A stretch of 55,682 bases of DNA from Candidatus Fimimorpha faecalis (GTDB lineage Bacteria; Bacillota; Clostridia; Lachnospirales; Lachnospiraceae), in NCBI GenBank assembly GCA_018712075.1, contig DVHN01000105.1, forward strand, positions 1 to 55,682. Direction: 5' to 3'. The number at the start of each line of letters is the position of its first letter. Positions within the stretch are counted from its first letter, which is position 1. Shown piece by piece: positions 8,169-17,376 of the stretch. The translations under genes were made by a program, and so were the position numbers. The notes below the pieces were generated by a model that was not told where the DNA came from, made no database searches, and was given only the letters and a program-made list of their open reading frames with translations.

Positions 8169-11100
8169 ATGCGATATATAAAATCAATACTTTCTGTAAT
8201 TCTTTCGCTTCTACTTTTATGCAATATTTCCCTGTCTTCTCTAGCAGGCAGCAAAAACTCTTTATCAAGCGAAGAATCCCCCATTGCATCTTCTTCTGCC
8301 TATGTTGAGTCAGAACAAATGATGTCACAATCACCAAACACAAGTTTCTTTCATGTAGATTCTCAAAATCTGGAAGTCTCACAAACAGAGTCAGAAACTC
8401 CAATTTCTTCTCAATCGAAATCTGAAGTTTCTTCTGAAATACCACAAACTGAAGTTCTTTCCGAAGCGGTATCGGAACCATCTTCCTCAAAACAATCTGA
8501 CAATCAAACTTCTTCTGAAGCAACAACAGAATCCCCAGAATTGGAATCGACGGAAAAACAATCCACGGAAGCTCTTGAAACTTCCAAAGAACCATCTAGC
8601 GAAGATTTTAAAACTTCCGAAGAAGCATCTACTGAAGATCTCGAAATTTCTGAAGAAACATCTACCGAAGACCTCGAAACTTCTGAAGAAGCATCTACCG
8701 AAGATCTCGAAACTTCTGAAGAAACTTCCACCGAAGATCTCGAATCTTCTGAAGCAGAATCCACTGAGGAAGGAAGCTTATCTGAGTTTTCGCTTCTCGA
8801 TTTTGAACGAGCAGCCAATTATGCTTCCATTACCTCCTGTCAAATTACAAATGGAAATCAAATTACAATTGAAGCCTCTTTTCAAGAAGAAGTACCTTCA
8901 CTGGATCAAACGCTCTATCTGTTTGAATTAGACAGTTATGAAACTTCCATCGAAAAGAAAAAGCCAATTGCTTCGATTGATCTGCCAAAACAAGCGGCAA
9001 ATGTAAGTATTACTACTGATTTAAATTATAATCAATCTTCTTGCCGACTTTATTCTAAATTTGTACTTGCTGTATTTGGCACAGATGATAGATATTTTCC
9101 TGTTTCCAACTTCAGTTATATTACTAATCCAGAAGTATTGGCAGCAAATCAAAACAGTTTTCCATCTTCTACTAGTAAAAAGGGATTACTCACCAACTCT
9201 GGAATGTTCTCCGATATCGATGAGTTAAATGTTCAGCACGCTTTAGTTAACATTGAATTACATAGACTTCTTTCTGATGGAGATATGCCCTATACTTATA
9301 ATGGCAGCACCTACTATATTAACTCCAATGTACTTGCCAGCTATGATAGTACATTAAAATATATGGCAGACAACAATATTGTAACAAGCTGCGTTTTACT
9401 CGCCAACTATAGTCCAAGCGTACCCGAATTGATTCATCCAAATGCATCTGGAACGAGTTCTTATTATGCAGTAAATACTGCCACAAAGGAGGGTATTGAA
9501 TGTGTTTCTACCATTATACATTTCCTTGCAGAACGTTATACTAGAACCGACAAAGCATACGGATATATTGCCAACTGGATCGTTGGAAATGAAGTAAATA
9601 ATCCAAGTTCATGGAACAATATGGGCGATGTAGATTTTACTACTTATATGCAAAACTATTCCCGTGCGATTCGTCTTGTATCGACAGCCGTGAAATCCTG
9701 TTATAAAAGCGCACGTATTTATGTTTCCCTCGATCATTACTGGCAAGGAATAGAAGGAGGACGTCTTAATACCGTCTCTCTTTTAACACAAATGCAGCGT
9801 TTTATTCAATCGGAAGGAAACATTGCATGGGAAGTTGCCCATCATCCATATCCATTGCCGCTGACGGATCCCGATTTTACAGATGACAATGTTTCCAACA
9901 GCCAATCCACTCCAATCGTTACATTTAAAAATTTAAATGTTTTAACCGACTTTTTACAAGGATCTGCTATGCGTAACCCAGATGGCTCTGTAAAGCATGT
10001 TATTTTATCCGAACAGGGATTTACCTCTGTAGATTCCTACGGACGAGATGTCAGCGAAGAACAGGCAGCTATGTTTGCCTATGCCTATTATATTGTAGAT
10101 GCCAATCCTTATATTGATTCTTTAATTTTGAATCGGCATGTCGATCATCCTGTGGAAGTATCACAAAATATTAACTTTGGGCTTTGGGAAACCGATCTTT
10201 CCGATTCTACTGGAGAAAACCCTTCCACGAAAAAAGAAATATGGGAAATCTTCAAATATATTGATACAAATCAATCCACTGATATTACAAAGCCAATTTT
10301 AAAACAACTTGGCTCCAGTAATTGGAATGATCTCATAAGCGGATATGATGAGTCGAAGTATCAATCTCTTCGTTCCATTAAAACAGGTGTTTTAACTCCA
10401 GTAAAAACTTTTACTTCAGCTTCCAACTTGCCAAATAATTGGATTAATAACTGTTACACAAAAATTACTGAACAGCTTCCAACTGGAGCCAATGTTACGA
10501 TAGAACCAACTTACAGTGCTGCTTACAAATGCATTATCCAAAAGTTTTCTTCTCCGCTTAACTTTGCAAGCAACCCTGTTTTTGGAATGGATATTACGGT
10601 CAATGATGTTCCTTCTGACTTTGCTCAGGTTCGTGTCCGTATATTCAGCAACGAACATGTCTTTGACAGTGAGGCTCTTGTTCCAGCTGGAACGAAAACA
10701 ACGCTTGGCGTTGATTTAAAAAACTGGCCTTACCGCAGTTATGTGGATCGTATCCAAGTTTGGGTAAAACAAAACAATTCCACTCGTTGGAATCATGGCT
10801 CATTCCGCATTGAAAACGTCGTACAAGCCGCATCCGCATCGACTGCAAGCAATTCCATTACTGTTTCCAATGGACAGATTAGCAATCAGGCGCAAAACTC
10901 TTATCGTGTTACATGCGATGTATTTGCATCCAATGAAATTGACCGAATATTGCTTTCTACTTGGAATGACAATAATTCCAATCAAAAGGTAACACAGGAT
11001 GCCACATTGCGAGGTCAAACAGCTTCCTGTACGGTGGACGTTTCCTCCATTGCAGATACCGATCAGTCGTACACAACCCAAATTATCGCTTACGATAAAA

Positions 11101-12767
11101 AAGGCAACGCATCCGATCCCGTTTATCTTTCTGTTCAGCTAAACAAACCAATTTTAAGCTCCATTATGGTAACGGATTTAAATTCAGAAGGCTATACCGT
11201 AGTTTGCAATGCCACTAGTACTGCCGGACTTGCATATGCTCTTTGTCCAACATGGAGCAATGAAAATGGACAAGATGATATTATATGGCATGAAGCATCC
11301 GTCAGTGGAAGTTTAGTTCGCTGTCGCATTCCTATTTCTTCCCATAACGGAAAATCTGGCAACTATACAACGCATATTTATGTCTATGATGTCAATGGGA
11401 ATGTTAGCCTTGTAGGGACGGAGGTAACCGTTCCTCCACACGGAGCTCCAGGTATCTCCAACGTTCGAACATCCAACTTAACTTCTTCGGGTTATACCGT
11501 AAGCTGCACAATAAATTCTTACTATGGAGTCCAGGAAGTATTATTCCCAACTTGGAGCCGTGAAAATGGACAGGACGACATCATTTGGTATAAGGGAACT
11601 ATAAATGGAACAACCGCTACCGTTACGATTCCAACTTCCAACCACAATAAAGAAAGCGGCATTTATTGTACTCATATTTATGCCTACGATGTAAAAGGCA
11701 ATGAAAATCACACTGGATTTCAAATTTCGGTACCTGCTGTATCTACCAAAACATTAACATTAAGCGATCTTTCTGTCAGCAACCTGACAACCGACGGCTA
11801 CACCGTATCTGCAACGGTCAATGAGCCTGAATTGATACAAAAGGCTTCTGGAATAACTTGGACAAAAGCCAATGGAAACGATGACCAGACCATCGACTCC
11901 GTTATCGTCAGTGGAGATCGGATCACTTACCATGTAAAAACGTCTGACCATAACAATGAATCTGGCAGTTATTATAGTACGATTCAGATTGAAACTCCAT
12001 CTGGCACCCTATCCAGACAGACAACGATTAAAGTTCCAAAACCTATCGTATCACAGGGAATTAGTAATCTGAAATTTACTAATGTAACAAGCAATGGTTA
12101 TACCGTTTCTGTCACAATTGCCGATCCAACCAATGTTTCTTCTGTTCTTTTCCCGACTTGGACAACTGCCAATGGACAAGATGATATTATATGGGGTATG
12201 GGAACAATCAATGGTTCCACGGCAACTTATCAAGTAAATGTTCGTAATCATAACAATGAAACGGGACATTATAATACACACGTATATTTAACTGACAAAA
12301 ATGGAAAACAATATATGGTCGGCGGAGATATTACTGTCCCATCTCAAACTAATATTAATGCAGCATTAAGTTATACCGGACATGTGCAAAACATTGGATG
12401 GCAGTCTTGGGTATCGGATGGTGAAAAAGCTGGTACTTCTGGCAAGAGCCTTCGAATTGAGGGATTAAAGATTAAAGTAACCTCTTCTTTATCAGGAAGC
12501 ATCGAATACCGTACTCATGTACAAAATATTGGATGGCAGTCCTGGGTAAGAGATGGTGCACTGGCTGGTACTTCTGGCAAGAGCCTCCGACTGGAAGCAA
12601 TGAATATTCGTCTTACTGGAGAACTTGAACAATACTACCATGTAGAGTATCGTACGCATGTACAAAATATCGGATGGCAGTCTTGGGTAAGAGATGGTGC
12701 AATGGCCGGCACCTCTGGCAAGAGTCTCCGGCTGGAAGCATTGCAAATTCGCCTTGTCCGTAAATAA
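8169..12767 (+). CDS. Secreted modular surface protein: DUF5722 glycosidase-like domain, Bsp-like and ChW repeats
   Basis: A 1532-residue exported protein. Residues 1-27 are a signal peptide with a long hydrophobic core. Residues 28-205 are a Ser/Glu/Thr-rich spacer containing five 11-residue repeats. Residues about 230-720 match the DUF5722 family as I know it. The region has the look of a (beta/alpha)8 glycosidase: IVGNEVN (E475) and ILSEQGF (E615) stand 140 residues apart, like the acid/base and nucleophile of clan GH-A. A beta-sandwich, carbohydrate-binding-like region follows at about 725-890. Then come five GBS Bsp-like repeats of about 100 residues each (about 893-1395), and three ChW repeats (1400-1532, motif NIGWQSWV) that probably bind the cell surface or polysaccharide. 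Domain boundaries are approximate. It is monocistronic with its own promoter and a strong terminator. The substrate is unknown, but a glycan target outside the cell is likely. Confidence 0.85.
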   Translation: MRYIKSILSVILSLLLLCNISLSSLAGSKNSLSSEESPIASSSAYVESEQMMSQSPNTSFFHVDSQNLEVSQTESETPISSQSKSEVSSEIPQTEVLSEAVSEPSSSKQSDNQTSSEATTESPELESTEKQSTEALETSKEPSSEDFKTSEEASTEDLEISEETSTEDLETSEEASTEDLETSEETSTEDLESSEAESTEEGSLSEFSLLDFERAANYASITSCQITNGNQITIEASFQEEVPSLDQTLYLFELDSYETSIEKKKPIASIDLPKQAANVSITTDLNYNQSSCRLYSKFVLAVFGTDDRYFPVSNFSYITNPEVLAANQNSFPSSTSKKGLLTNSGMFSDIDELNVQHALVNIELHRLLSDGDMPYTYNGSTYYINSNVLASYDSTLKYMADNNIVTSCVLLANYSPSVPELIHPNASGTSSYYAVNTATKEGIECVSTIIHFLAERYTRTDKAYGYIANWIVGNEVNNPSSWNNMGDVDFTTYMQNYSRAIRLVSTAVKSCYKSARIYVSLDHYWQGIEGGRLNTVSLLTQMQRFIQSEGNIAWEVAHHPYPLPLTDPDFTDDNVSNSQSTPIVTFKNLNVLTDFLQGSAMRNPDGSVKHVILSEQGFTSVDSYGRDVSEEQAAMFAYAYYIVDANPYIDSLILNRHVDHPVEVSQNINFGLWETDLSDSTGENPSTKKEIWEIFKYIDTNQSTDITKPILKQLGSSNWNDLISGYDESKYQSLRSIKTGVLTPVKTFTSASNLPNNWINNCYTKITEQLPTGANVTIEPTYSAAYKCIIQKFSSPLNFASNPVFGMDITVNDVPSDFAQVRVRIFSNEHVFDSEALVPAGTKTTLGVDLKNWPYRSYVDRIQVWVKQNNSTRWNHGSFRIENVVQAASASTASNSITVSNGQISNQAQNSYRVTCDVFASNEIDRILLSTWNDNNSNQKVTQDATLRGQTASCTVDVSSIADTDQSYTTQIIAYDKKGNASDPVYLSVQLNKPILSSIMVTDLNSEGYTVVCNATSTAGLAYALCPTWSNENGQDDIIWHEASVSGSLVRCRIPISSHNGKSGNYTTHIYVYDVNGNVSLVGTEVTVPPHGAPGISNVRTSNLTSSGYTVSCTINSYYGVQEVLFPTWSRENGQDDIIWYKGTINGTTATVTIPTSNHNKESGIYCTHIYAYDVKGNENHTGFQISVPAVSTKTLTLSDLSVSNLTTDGYTVSATVNEPELIQKASGITWTKANGNDDQTIDSVIVSGDRITYHVKTSDHNNESGSYYSTIQIETPSGTLSRQTTIKVPKPIVSQGISNLKFTNVTSNGYTVSVTIADPTNVSSVLFPTWTTANGQDDIIWGMGTINGSTATYQVNVRNHNNETGHYNTHVYLTDKNGKQYMVGGDITVPSQTNINAALSYTGHVQNIGWQSWVSDGEKAGTSGKSLRIEGLKIKVTSSLSGSIEYRTHVQNIGWQSWVRDGALAGTSGKSLRLEAMNIRLTGELEQYYHVEYRTHVQNIGWQSWVRDGAMAGTSGKSLRLEALQIRLVRK
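8595..8759 (+). repeat. Five tandem 33-bp units in the surface-protein gene
   Basis: Residues 143-197 consist of five 11-residue units of the form STEDLETSEEA/T. The second to fourth copies are close to identical at the DNA level (33 bp each). The in-frame unit could vary in number by slippage without breaking the protein. The acidic, Ser/Thr-rich composition suggests an extended stalk between the membrane or wall and the catalytic domain. Confidence 0.85.
10850..12345 (+). repeat. Five GBS Bsp-like repeats
   Basis: Five consecutive repeats of about 100 residues (roughly 893-990, 992-1092, 1094-1193, 1198-1293 and 1294-1395). They share the patterns SNGYTVSCTI, PTWSNENGQDDIIW and NHNNESGxYxTHIYxYD. 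The first copy is the most divergent and lacks the GQDDIIW core; in the fourth that core is degenerate. They are beta-rich modules found in clostridial and streptococcal surface proteins. Confidence 0.8.
12369..12764 (+). repeat. Three ChW (clostridial hydrophobic W) repeats
   Basis: Three copies of a motif of about 45 residues with the core HVQNIGWQSWV, then DG, AGTSGKSLRLE and a short beta strand. DNA identity between the copies is high (for example around 12522-12600 and 12657-12735), which implies recent duplication or gene conversion. Confidence 0.9.
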
Positions 12768-12774
12768 AAATTAA

Positions 12775-12826
12775 AAAGCCAGAAGTTGTTATTACGAACC
12801 GTTAAAACAGCTTCTGGTTTCTTTAT
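12775..12826. terminator. Bidirectional intrinsic terminator
   Basis: A 12-bp stem (about 12779-12790 with 12806-12817, one G-T pair) lies between two convergent genes. T-rich tracts follow it on both strands (TTTCTTTATTT on plus, CTTTTTAATTTTT on minus). It can end the surface-protein mRNA and the cytidylyltransferase operon. Confidence 0.85.
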
Positions 12827-13729
12827 TTATATTGTATAAACTGGATCAATTCTTTGTAGTTCTTTCCAAGTATCTACTTCCATCAAATCATTCTTTTTAC
12901 ATTTACGGATTTCAATTTCAAATATGTCTTTATATTCTCGAAATGGAATTTCATCCCAATACCGTTCTTTTCCGCCTGGACGGTTCCATGCCTCATCCAA
13001 ACATTGCTCTAATTTTTTTCCATCCTCATCCGTCCAAAACGAAATCCCACACATACGATAGCAATTTTCTCCCCCAATTTGCATTTTTTGAATCAAATCC
13101 TTTTTTACGACAAAACACCAATCGTCCGTTCTCTCACAATAAACGCCTAAATGATTGGAACAATACTCATATTTCCTTACCACGTTCGGATTTTGAATCA
13201 CTAAATCCGCCTCTAACACATAGGCTCTTGCAATCCTTTTTCTTGCTAACCAAGCAGATGAAACATTGTTCGTTTCATTAAAAAAAGGATTTTCCATTAA
13301 TTGAAGATTCGGATAATGGTCTTTTAACAAAGCAAACTGCTCTTTCATATATCCTACCACAATTGTAATATCCTTAATCCCCACATCAAACAATGCATCT
13401 AAGATTGTTTCAATAATTGGTTTTCCATGAACTCGAACAAGCGGCTTTGGTGTATTTAATATAATTGGCATCATACGGGAGCTAACTCCTGCTGCCAATA
13501 TTACTGCACGTTTTACTCGATATGGTTCCAACTGTTCCAATCCCAGATTCGTAATCCAAATTTCTTTCTTTTCATCCATACCAATCAATTTTTCTTGGAC
13601 TGCCTCTTTTAAGGTTTTATTTACCATTCCAAGTGACATTCCTGTTTCCTCTGCCATATAACGCTGCGTTAATTTCTTTTTTCCTTCTCTTTCAATCAAG
13701 CTTAATAATTCAAATTGATTTCGATTCAT
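12827..13729 (-). CDS. Winged-helix / LicC-like nucleotidyltransferase fusion (choline-P or 2-aminoethylphosphonate cytidylyltransferase)
   Basis: A 300-residue fusion. Residues 1-70 form a winged helix-turn-helix (NQFELLSLIER, RYMAEETGMSLGMVNKTLKEAV). Residues 72-300 are a small NTP-transferase with the signature AVILAAGVSSRM then TPKPLV, which resembles LicC and PntC enzymes that couple CTP to phosphocholine or 2-aminoethylphosphonate. EADLV is probably the metal-binding Asp motif. It is the last gene of an operon whose other three genes make an ABC importer of the iron / 2-aminoethylphosphonate class. I infer import of a small head group, its activation as a CMP derivative and transfer to a surface polymer. 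The HTH could autoregulate the operon. The substrate cannot be settled from sequence, and no LicD-type transferase is in the window. Confidence 0.75.
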   Translation of the reverse strand: MNRNQFELLSLIEREGKKKLTQRYMAEETGMSLGMVNKTLKEAVQEKLIGMDEKKEIWITNLGLEQLEPYRVKRAVILAAGVSSRMMPIILNTPKPLVRVHGKPIIETILDALFDVGIKDITIVVGYMKEQFALLKDHYPNLQLMENPFFNETNNVSSAWLARKRIARAYVLEADLVIQNPNVVRKYEYCSNHLGVYCERTDDWCFVVKKDLIQKMQIGGENCYRMCGISFWTDEDGKKLEQCLDEAWNRPGGKERYWDEIPFREYKDIFEIEIRKCKKNDLMEVDTWKELQRIDPVYTI

Positions 13730-13747
13730 CTTCGAGCCAGTCCCTTT

Positions 13748-15358
13748 CTATTTTGTTACATCTGGAATTGTTCTTTTTAAACAGAATACTGCCAATTTCA
13801 TAAGTCCATTTACAGCTAAAATAATAATGGAGATAAAAGCTGTAGATTCCATTAATGACTGTGATTCAAACTGTGGGATTAATAAAGCAAGCGGCATCGT
13901 ACGAAAATCTGCCAAAAAAGAAACCGCAGAAATCGTTACCATAGCATTTACAAAAATATAACTAAACATTTCCAATATTGTCTTTTGTGTACATTTAAGG
14001 TAAACATCTTTTAACATACGCCATGGAGCAATTCCAAGCGTTGCTGCCACATCCTCTAAATTCTGGTTAAACTTACTTAATGAATTATAGGCAAGTAAAT
14101 AAGGAGAAGCAAAAAAATGCACCATATTTACAAGAACTAACATCATCAAAGTTCCATAAATCCAGCTTCCTCTAAAAAACAATACATAAGCAAGTCCTAA
14201 TACAATACCTGGAATCGCCAACGAAACCATGGAGATTAAATGGAGTGCCTGTGTCCCCCAATTACGTTTGGAGCGAGCTGTTAAAAAAGCAGTAATATAG
14301 GCCGTCACCGTGCCGATAAAGGAAGTTGTAAGCGCAATGGCAAGCGAGTTTTTTAAATAACGTCCCACCCCTAATTGAAACGCTTCTTTTATATGATCCA
14401 ATGACAGCCTGGGATCAATTGGATACTGCTTTATGATTGACAAATATAAAAAAGCAAAAACGGGAAGGCTAATAAGTAAAACCGTTACAATACAAAAGAA
14501 ATAGGCAAAGCGATCTCTTCTCTTGTTTTTTAAAACAACATATTGCTTCGTGATTGTAGAACTATTTGTCGTTTCTTCCTGCCTCAAATCTAACACAAAA
14601 GCAACAACAGCTGGCAGCAATAGTAACATTCCGATTACTGCTCCCTTTGAAATATTCATCTGTCCCACAACTTCCCGATACATATAAAGAGGAAGTGTTA
14701 CAATTTTTCCTCCAATTACAAGCGGAACTCCATAATCTGTAAAAATAAGCGTAAACACCGCAAAACTTGTGGATATTAACGTCCTTTTTATATTTGGTAT
14801 TGTAATCGTCCAAAATTGTTTCGCTTTACTTAGTCCAAGTACTCGTGCTGCCTCATATGCAGTATAGTCTTCATATTGAAAAATATCGGTTAACATCAAA
14901 AAAGCAACTGGAAATGAATATAAAACCGATCCCATAATCATCCCTAAATAGCCATAAAGCGGAATTTTAATTCCAAACCAATTGGATAACATCCCATTAT
15001 CTCCCAATAACAACACTAACCCCATGCCATGCGAAATAGATGGAATTAACATTGGAATTGTAAATAGAACCGAAAATACGCCTTTCCATCTCATTCTACT
15101 TCGATTAATACACCATGCCAATAACAGTGCTAATAAAACAGAAATCATTGTAGCAATGCCTGTTACGACGATGGAATGACTCAGCATGGTTTTTAATTGA
15201 CCAGCCTCCAGTAACTCTTGGATATCCTCCATCCGAATGGTGGCAATCACCATTCCAAGTGGACATAGAACCGTTATAAATAGCAAAACCATAAGGAAGT
15301 ATTTTACTGCTGGATAAGCAATCTTTTTATTTCTCATCTGTTTTTTCCTATCCTTCAA
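13748..15358 (-). CDS. ABC transporter permease, tandem-domain (Fe3+/2-aminoethylphosphonate type)
   Basis: A 536-residue membrane protein made of two fused binding-protein-dependent permease domains, about residues 20-265 and 285-536, with roughly 12 transmembrane helices. Each half has an EAA-type loop that contacts the ATPase (EAARVLGLSKAKQFWTITIP and EDVAATLGIAPWRML). This architecture occurs in FbpB/ThiP/PhnU-V-type importers. Its start overlaps the stop of the ATPase gene by 4 bp (ATGA type), so the two are translationally coupled. It ends 18 bp before the cytidylyltransferase gene. Confidence 0.87.
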   Translation of the reverse strand: MKDRKKQMRNKKIAYPAVKYFLMVLLFITVLCPLGMVIATIRMEDIQELLEAGQLKTMLSHSIVVTGIATMISVLLALLLAWCINRSRMRWKGVFSVLFTIPMLIPSISHGMGLVLLLGDNGMLSNWFGIKIPLYGYLGMIMGSVLYSFPVAFLMLTDIFQYEDYTAYEAARVLGLSKAKQFWTITIPNIKRTLISTSFAVFTLIFTDYGVPLVIGGKIVTLPLYMYREVVGQMNISKGAVIGMLLLLPAVVAFVLDLRQEETTNSSTITKQYVVLKNKRRDRFAYFFCIVTVLLISLPVFAFLYLSIIKQYPIDPRLSLDHIKEAFQLGVGRYLKNSLAIALTTSFIGTVTAYITAFLTARSKRNWGTQALHLISMVSLAIPGIVLGLAYVLFFRGSWIYGTLMMLVLVNMVHFFASPYLLAYNSLSKFNQNLEDVAATLGIAPWRMLKDVYLKCTQKTILEMFSYIFVNAMVTISAVSFLADFRTMPLALLIPQFESQSLMESTAFISIIILAVNGLMKLAVFCLKRTIPDVTK

Positions 15359-16182
15359 TTAAATTCATTTTTCATTCTTCCAGTACATTTTAATAAAGAC
15401 TCATATTTTTGTTCTAAATGCGCTACGACAAAATCTCTCACAAAAGCATTTGCAGGATTTTTAAAAATATTTTCTGGCGTATCCAACTGTTCCATTCTGC
15501 CTTCCGACATTACCATAATTCGATCTGCCAGATAAAACGCTTCTTCTTGTTCATGTGTAATAAATATCATAGTAGAATGAAATTTTTCCTGAATTGCCTT
15601 TAGCTCCTGCTTCATAATTTCTCGATTGGTTACATCCAAAGCAGAAATCGGTTCATCCAAAAGCACAATATCTGGATTCATTGCCAGAGTTCGTGCGATT
15701 GCTACTCGCTGCTGCTGCCCTCCCGAAAGCTGTCTCGGTTTTTTATTTAAATGCTCACTCATTCCAATTTGCTCTAACGTATGCAGCGCAATCTCTTTGG
15801 CAGAAGCCTTTGTTTCTTTTTTCAATTTTAATGCATAAGCAACATTGTCCAATACAGTCATATTTGGAAACAATGCATAGTTTTGAAAAATAATTCCCAT
15901 TCCTCTTTCATTTGGAGCTAGTTTAGATATCTCTTTTCCATCTTTCTTAATGCTTCCACTATCTGGATGCTCTAATCCAATTAAAATACGAAGTAACGTT
16001 GTCTTTCCACATCCACTCAATCCTAAAATCGCTAAAAATTCCCCTTTTTTCACTTGAAAACTAATATCTTTTAATACTTCTTCTCTATCAAACTGCTTTC
16101 GTATATGACTTACCTCTAACTTAATCTCCGACATTTCATATTCACTCGCTGTTTGTTCCGAAACTGATTTTAATACTTCCAT
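15355..16182 (-). CDS. ABC transporter ATPase (FbpC/PhnT/PotA type)
   Basis: A 275-residue ATPase. Walker A is GLSGCGKTTLL, the ABC signature is LSGGQQQRVAIART, and Walker B is DIVLLDEPISALD followed by the H-loop (FITHEQEEA). Only about 30 residues follow the nucleotide-binding core, so it lacks the long TOBE regulatory domain of PotA or MalK. The first 20 residues (VLKSVSEQTASEYEMSEI) may not be translated if the in-frame ATG near residue 18 is used. It overlaps the upstream binding-protein gene by 13 bp and the permease gene by 4 bp. Confidence 0.92.
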   Translation of the reverse strand: MEVLKSVSEQTASEYEMSEIKLEVSHIRKQFDREEVLKDISFQVKKGEFLAILGLSGCGKTTLLRILIGLEHPDSGSIKKDGKEISKLAPNERGMGIIFQNYALFPNMTVLDNVAYALKLKKETKASAKEIALHTLEQIGMSEHLNKKPRQLSGGQQQRVAIARTLAMNPDIVLLDEPISALDVTNREIMKQELKAIQEKFHSTMIFITHEQEEAFYLADRIMVMSEGRMEQLDTPENIFKNPANAFVRDFVVAHLEQKYESLLKCTGRMKNEFN

Positions 16183-17147
16183 AATTGCAATAACCTCTCT
16201 TTTTCTTCCATATCCTCAATTCCATGCATATCTGCATAGTTCACAGTAACAGGATAATTTTCAATATAGTTTTGCTGTTCCTTTAAAATTTGACCTGGAC
16301 ATAAATATTCTTTATCATAAATCAATGCATGATTCACAATAAATTCAAATACCTCTGCAACCCCTTCTTTTTCACGTTTTCCTTTTATTATGCTGCTTCC
16401 AGTCAACGAATAGGGGGATCCAAACTCAGGCTCGATTAAAACCAAATCATTTCCCTCATTTTGTTCTTTGACACCTTGAAAAGTTAAACCAAGCCCAATT
16501 GCCACTTCTTGTTGAATCAATAATTTAATTGGACCAGACCCAGATTCTGTAAACTGCTTTATATTGATCGCCAGTTTGTCAAAATATTGCAGTGTTTTTT
16601 CTTCTCCCCATACATTTACCAATCCCTTATAGAAAAAGTATCCAGTCCCACTCGATTTGGGGTCGGGCATTGCAATCCGATTTTTGTACTCTGGGCGTAA
16701 TAAATCCTCATACGTCTGCGGCATAGGAAGATCATATTTTTCTAATACCGTTCGATTCACAATTATAGATCCATCTTGTCTCTCCCATATAAGGTATTTT
16801 CCGTCAGGATCTTGCATTCCATCCATATAATCTAACTTCGTCATATCGGCTACATATTCCAAATTATCTTTTATTTTTTCTAAATATGCACATTCCAGTC
16901 CAACTATAATATCTGCATCCGCATTTTCTCCCTCCATACGAATTTTGGATGCCGCTTTTCCGGTTGACATATACATAACTGAAACATTTTTGTCGGGAAA
17001 CGCTTCGGTCAACTGTTCCTGTAACGCTTCATTCCGAAATTGTTCCATGGAAGAATATACAATAATTGCATCTTCATTCTCTTTTGTCACATCTATAATC
17101 AATAACACTGTGATAATGAATAATACCACTGCTACTCTTTTTAGCAT
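16170..17147 (-). CDS. Extracellular solute-binding protein (FbpA/PhnS-like)
   Basis: A 325-residue type 2 periplasmic-binding fold. An N-terminal hydrophobic segment (AVVLFIITVLLII) has no lipobox cysteine, so the protein is probably anchored by an uncleaved signal. The mature part starts DAIIVYSSMEQF, matching the VYSA/T start of iron- and phosphonate-type binding proteins. The middle carries KSSGTGYFFYKGLVNVWGEEK and ESGSGPIKLL, with many Ser/Gly hydroxyl and amide donors that would suit an anionic ligand. It is the first gene of the importer operon and has a near-consensus promoter. The ligand is unresolved: ferric iron, 2-aminoethylphosphonate and related head groups are all candidates. 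Confidence 0.82.
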   Translation of the reverse strand: MLKRVAVVLFIITVLLIIDVTKENEDAIIVYSSMEQFRNEALQEQLTEAFPDKNVSVMYMSTGKAASKIRMEGENADADIIVGLECAYLEKIKDNLEYVADMTKLDYMDGMQDPDGKYLIWERQDGSIIVNRTVLEKYDLPMPQTYEDLLRPEYKNRIAMPDPKSSGTGYFFYKGLVNVWGEEKTLQYFDKLAINIKQFTESGSGPIKLLIQQEVAIGLGLTFQGVKEQNEGNDLVLIEPEFGSPYSLTGSSIIKGKREKEGVAEVFEFIVNHALIYDKEYLCPGQILKEQQNYIENYPVTVNYADMHGIEDMEEKERLLQLWKY

Positions 17148-17199
17148 ATTATTACCTATTCGCTACGCCTTTCCCTTACCTTTTTTTATTGCGTTTTGA

Positions 17200-17228
17200 A
17201 TCATATCACATTTTTTTGAACATTTCAA
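17200..17228 (-). promoter_or_regulatory. Promoter of the importer-cytidylyltransferase operon
   Basis: TTGAAA (17223-17228) and TATGAT (17200-17205) are 17 bp apart on the minus strand, about 50 bp upstream of the binding-protein start. No clear Fur box is visible next to it. Confidence 0.6.
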
Positions 17229-17327
17229 TCTCTATTTTCATCTTATTTGTTCATTTTATCTCTATATTGGATCTAAACTGAACATATTATCTCCTTATTT
17301 AAGACATAGTGTGACGGGTTTATCGCA

Positions 17328-17366
17328 TAAAAAAGGACATAATAGATCGTGAAATCTACTATGTCC
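17328..17366 (-). terminator. Intrinsic terminator after dnaJ
   Basis: A stem with 12 pairs and one mismatch (17335-17347 with 17354-17366) starts about 10 bp after the dnaJ stop. A T-run follows on the minus strand (CTTTTTTATGCG). It closes the hrcA-grpE-dnaK-dnaJ operon. Confidence 0.85.
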
Positions 17367-17376
17367 AGTCAAAACT

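Noticed and set aside
8107-8818. Minus-strand open frames opposite the start of the surface-protein gene
   Set aside because: They are Ser/Val-rich mirror images of the acidic Ser/Glu/Thr repeats on the plus strand, without ribosome sites.
17200-17330. Fur box that would identify the ABC importer as an iron transporter
   Set aside because: No 19-bp GATAAT-type palindrome is visible near the promoter. This leaves the ligand open.
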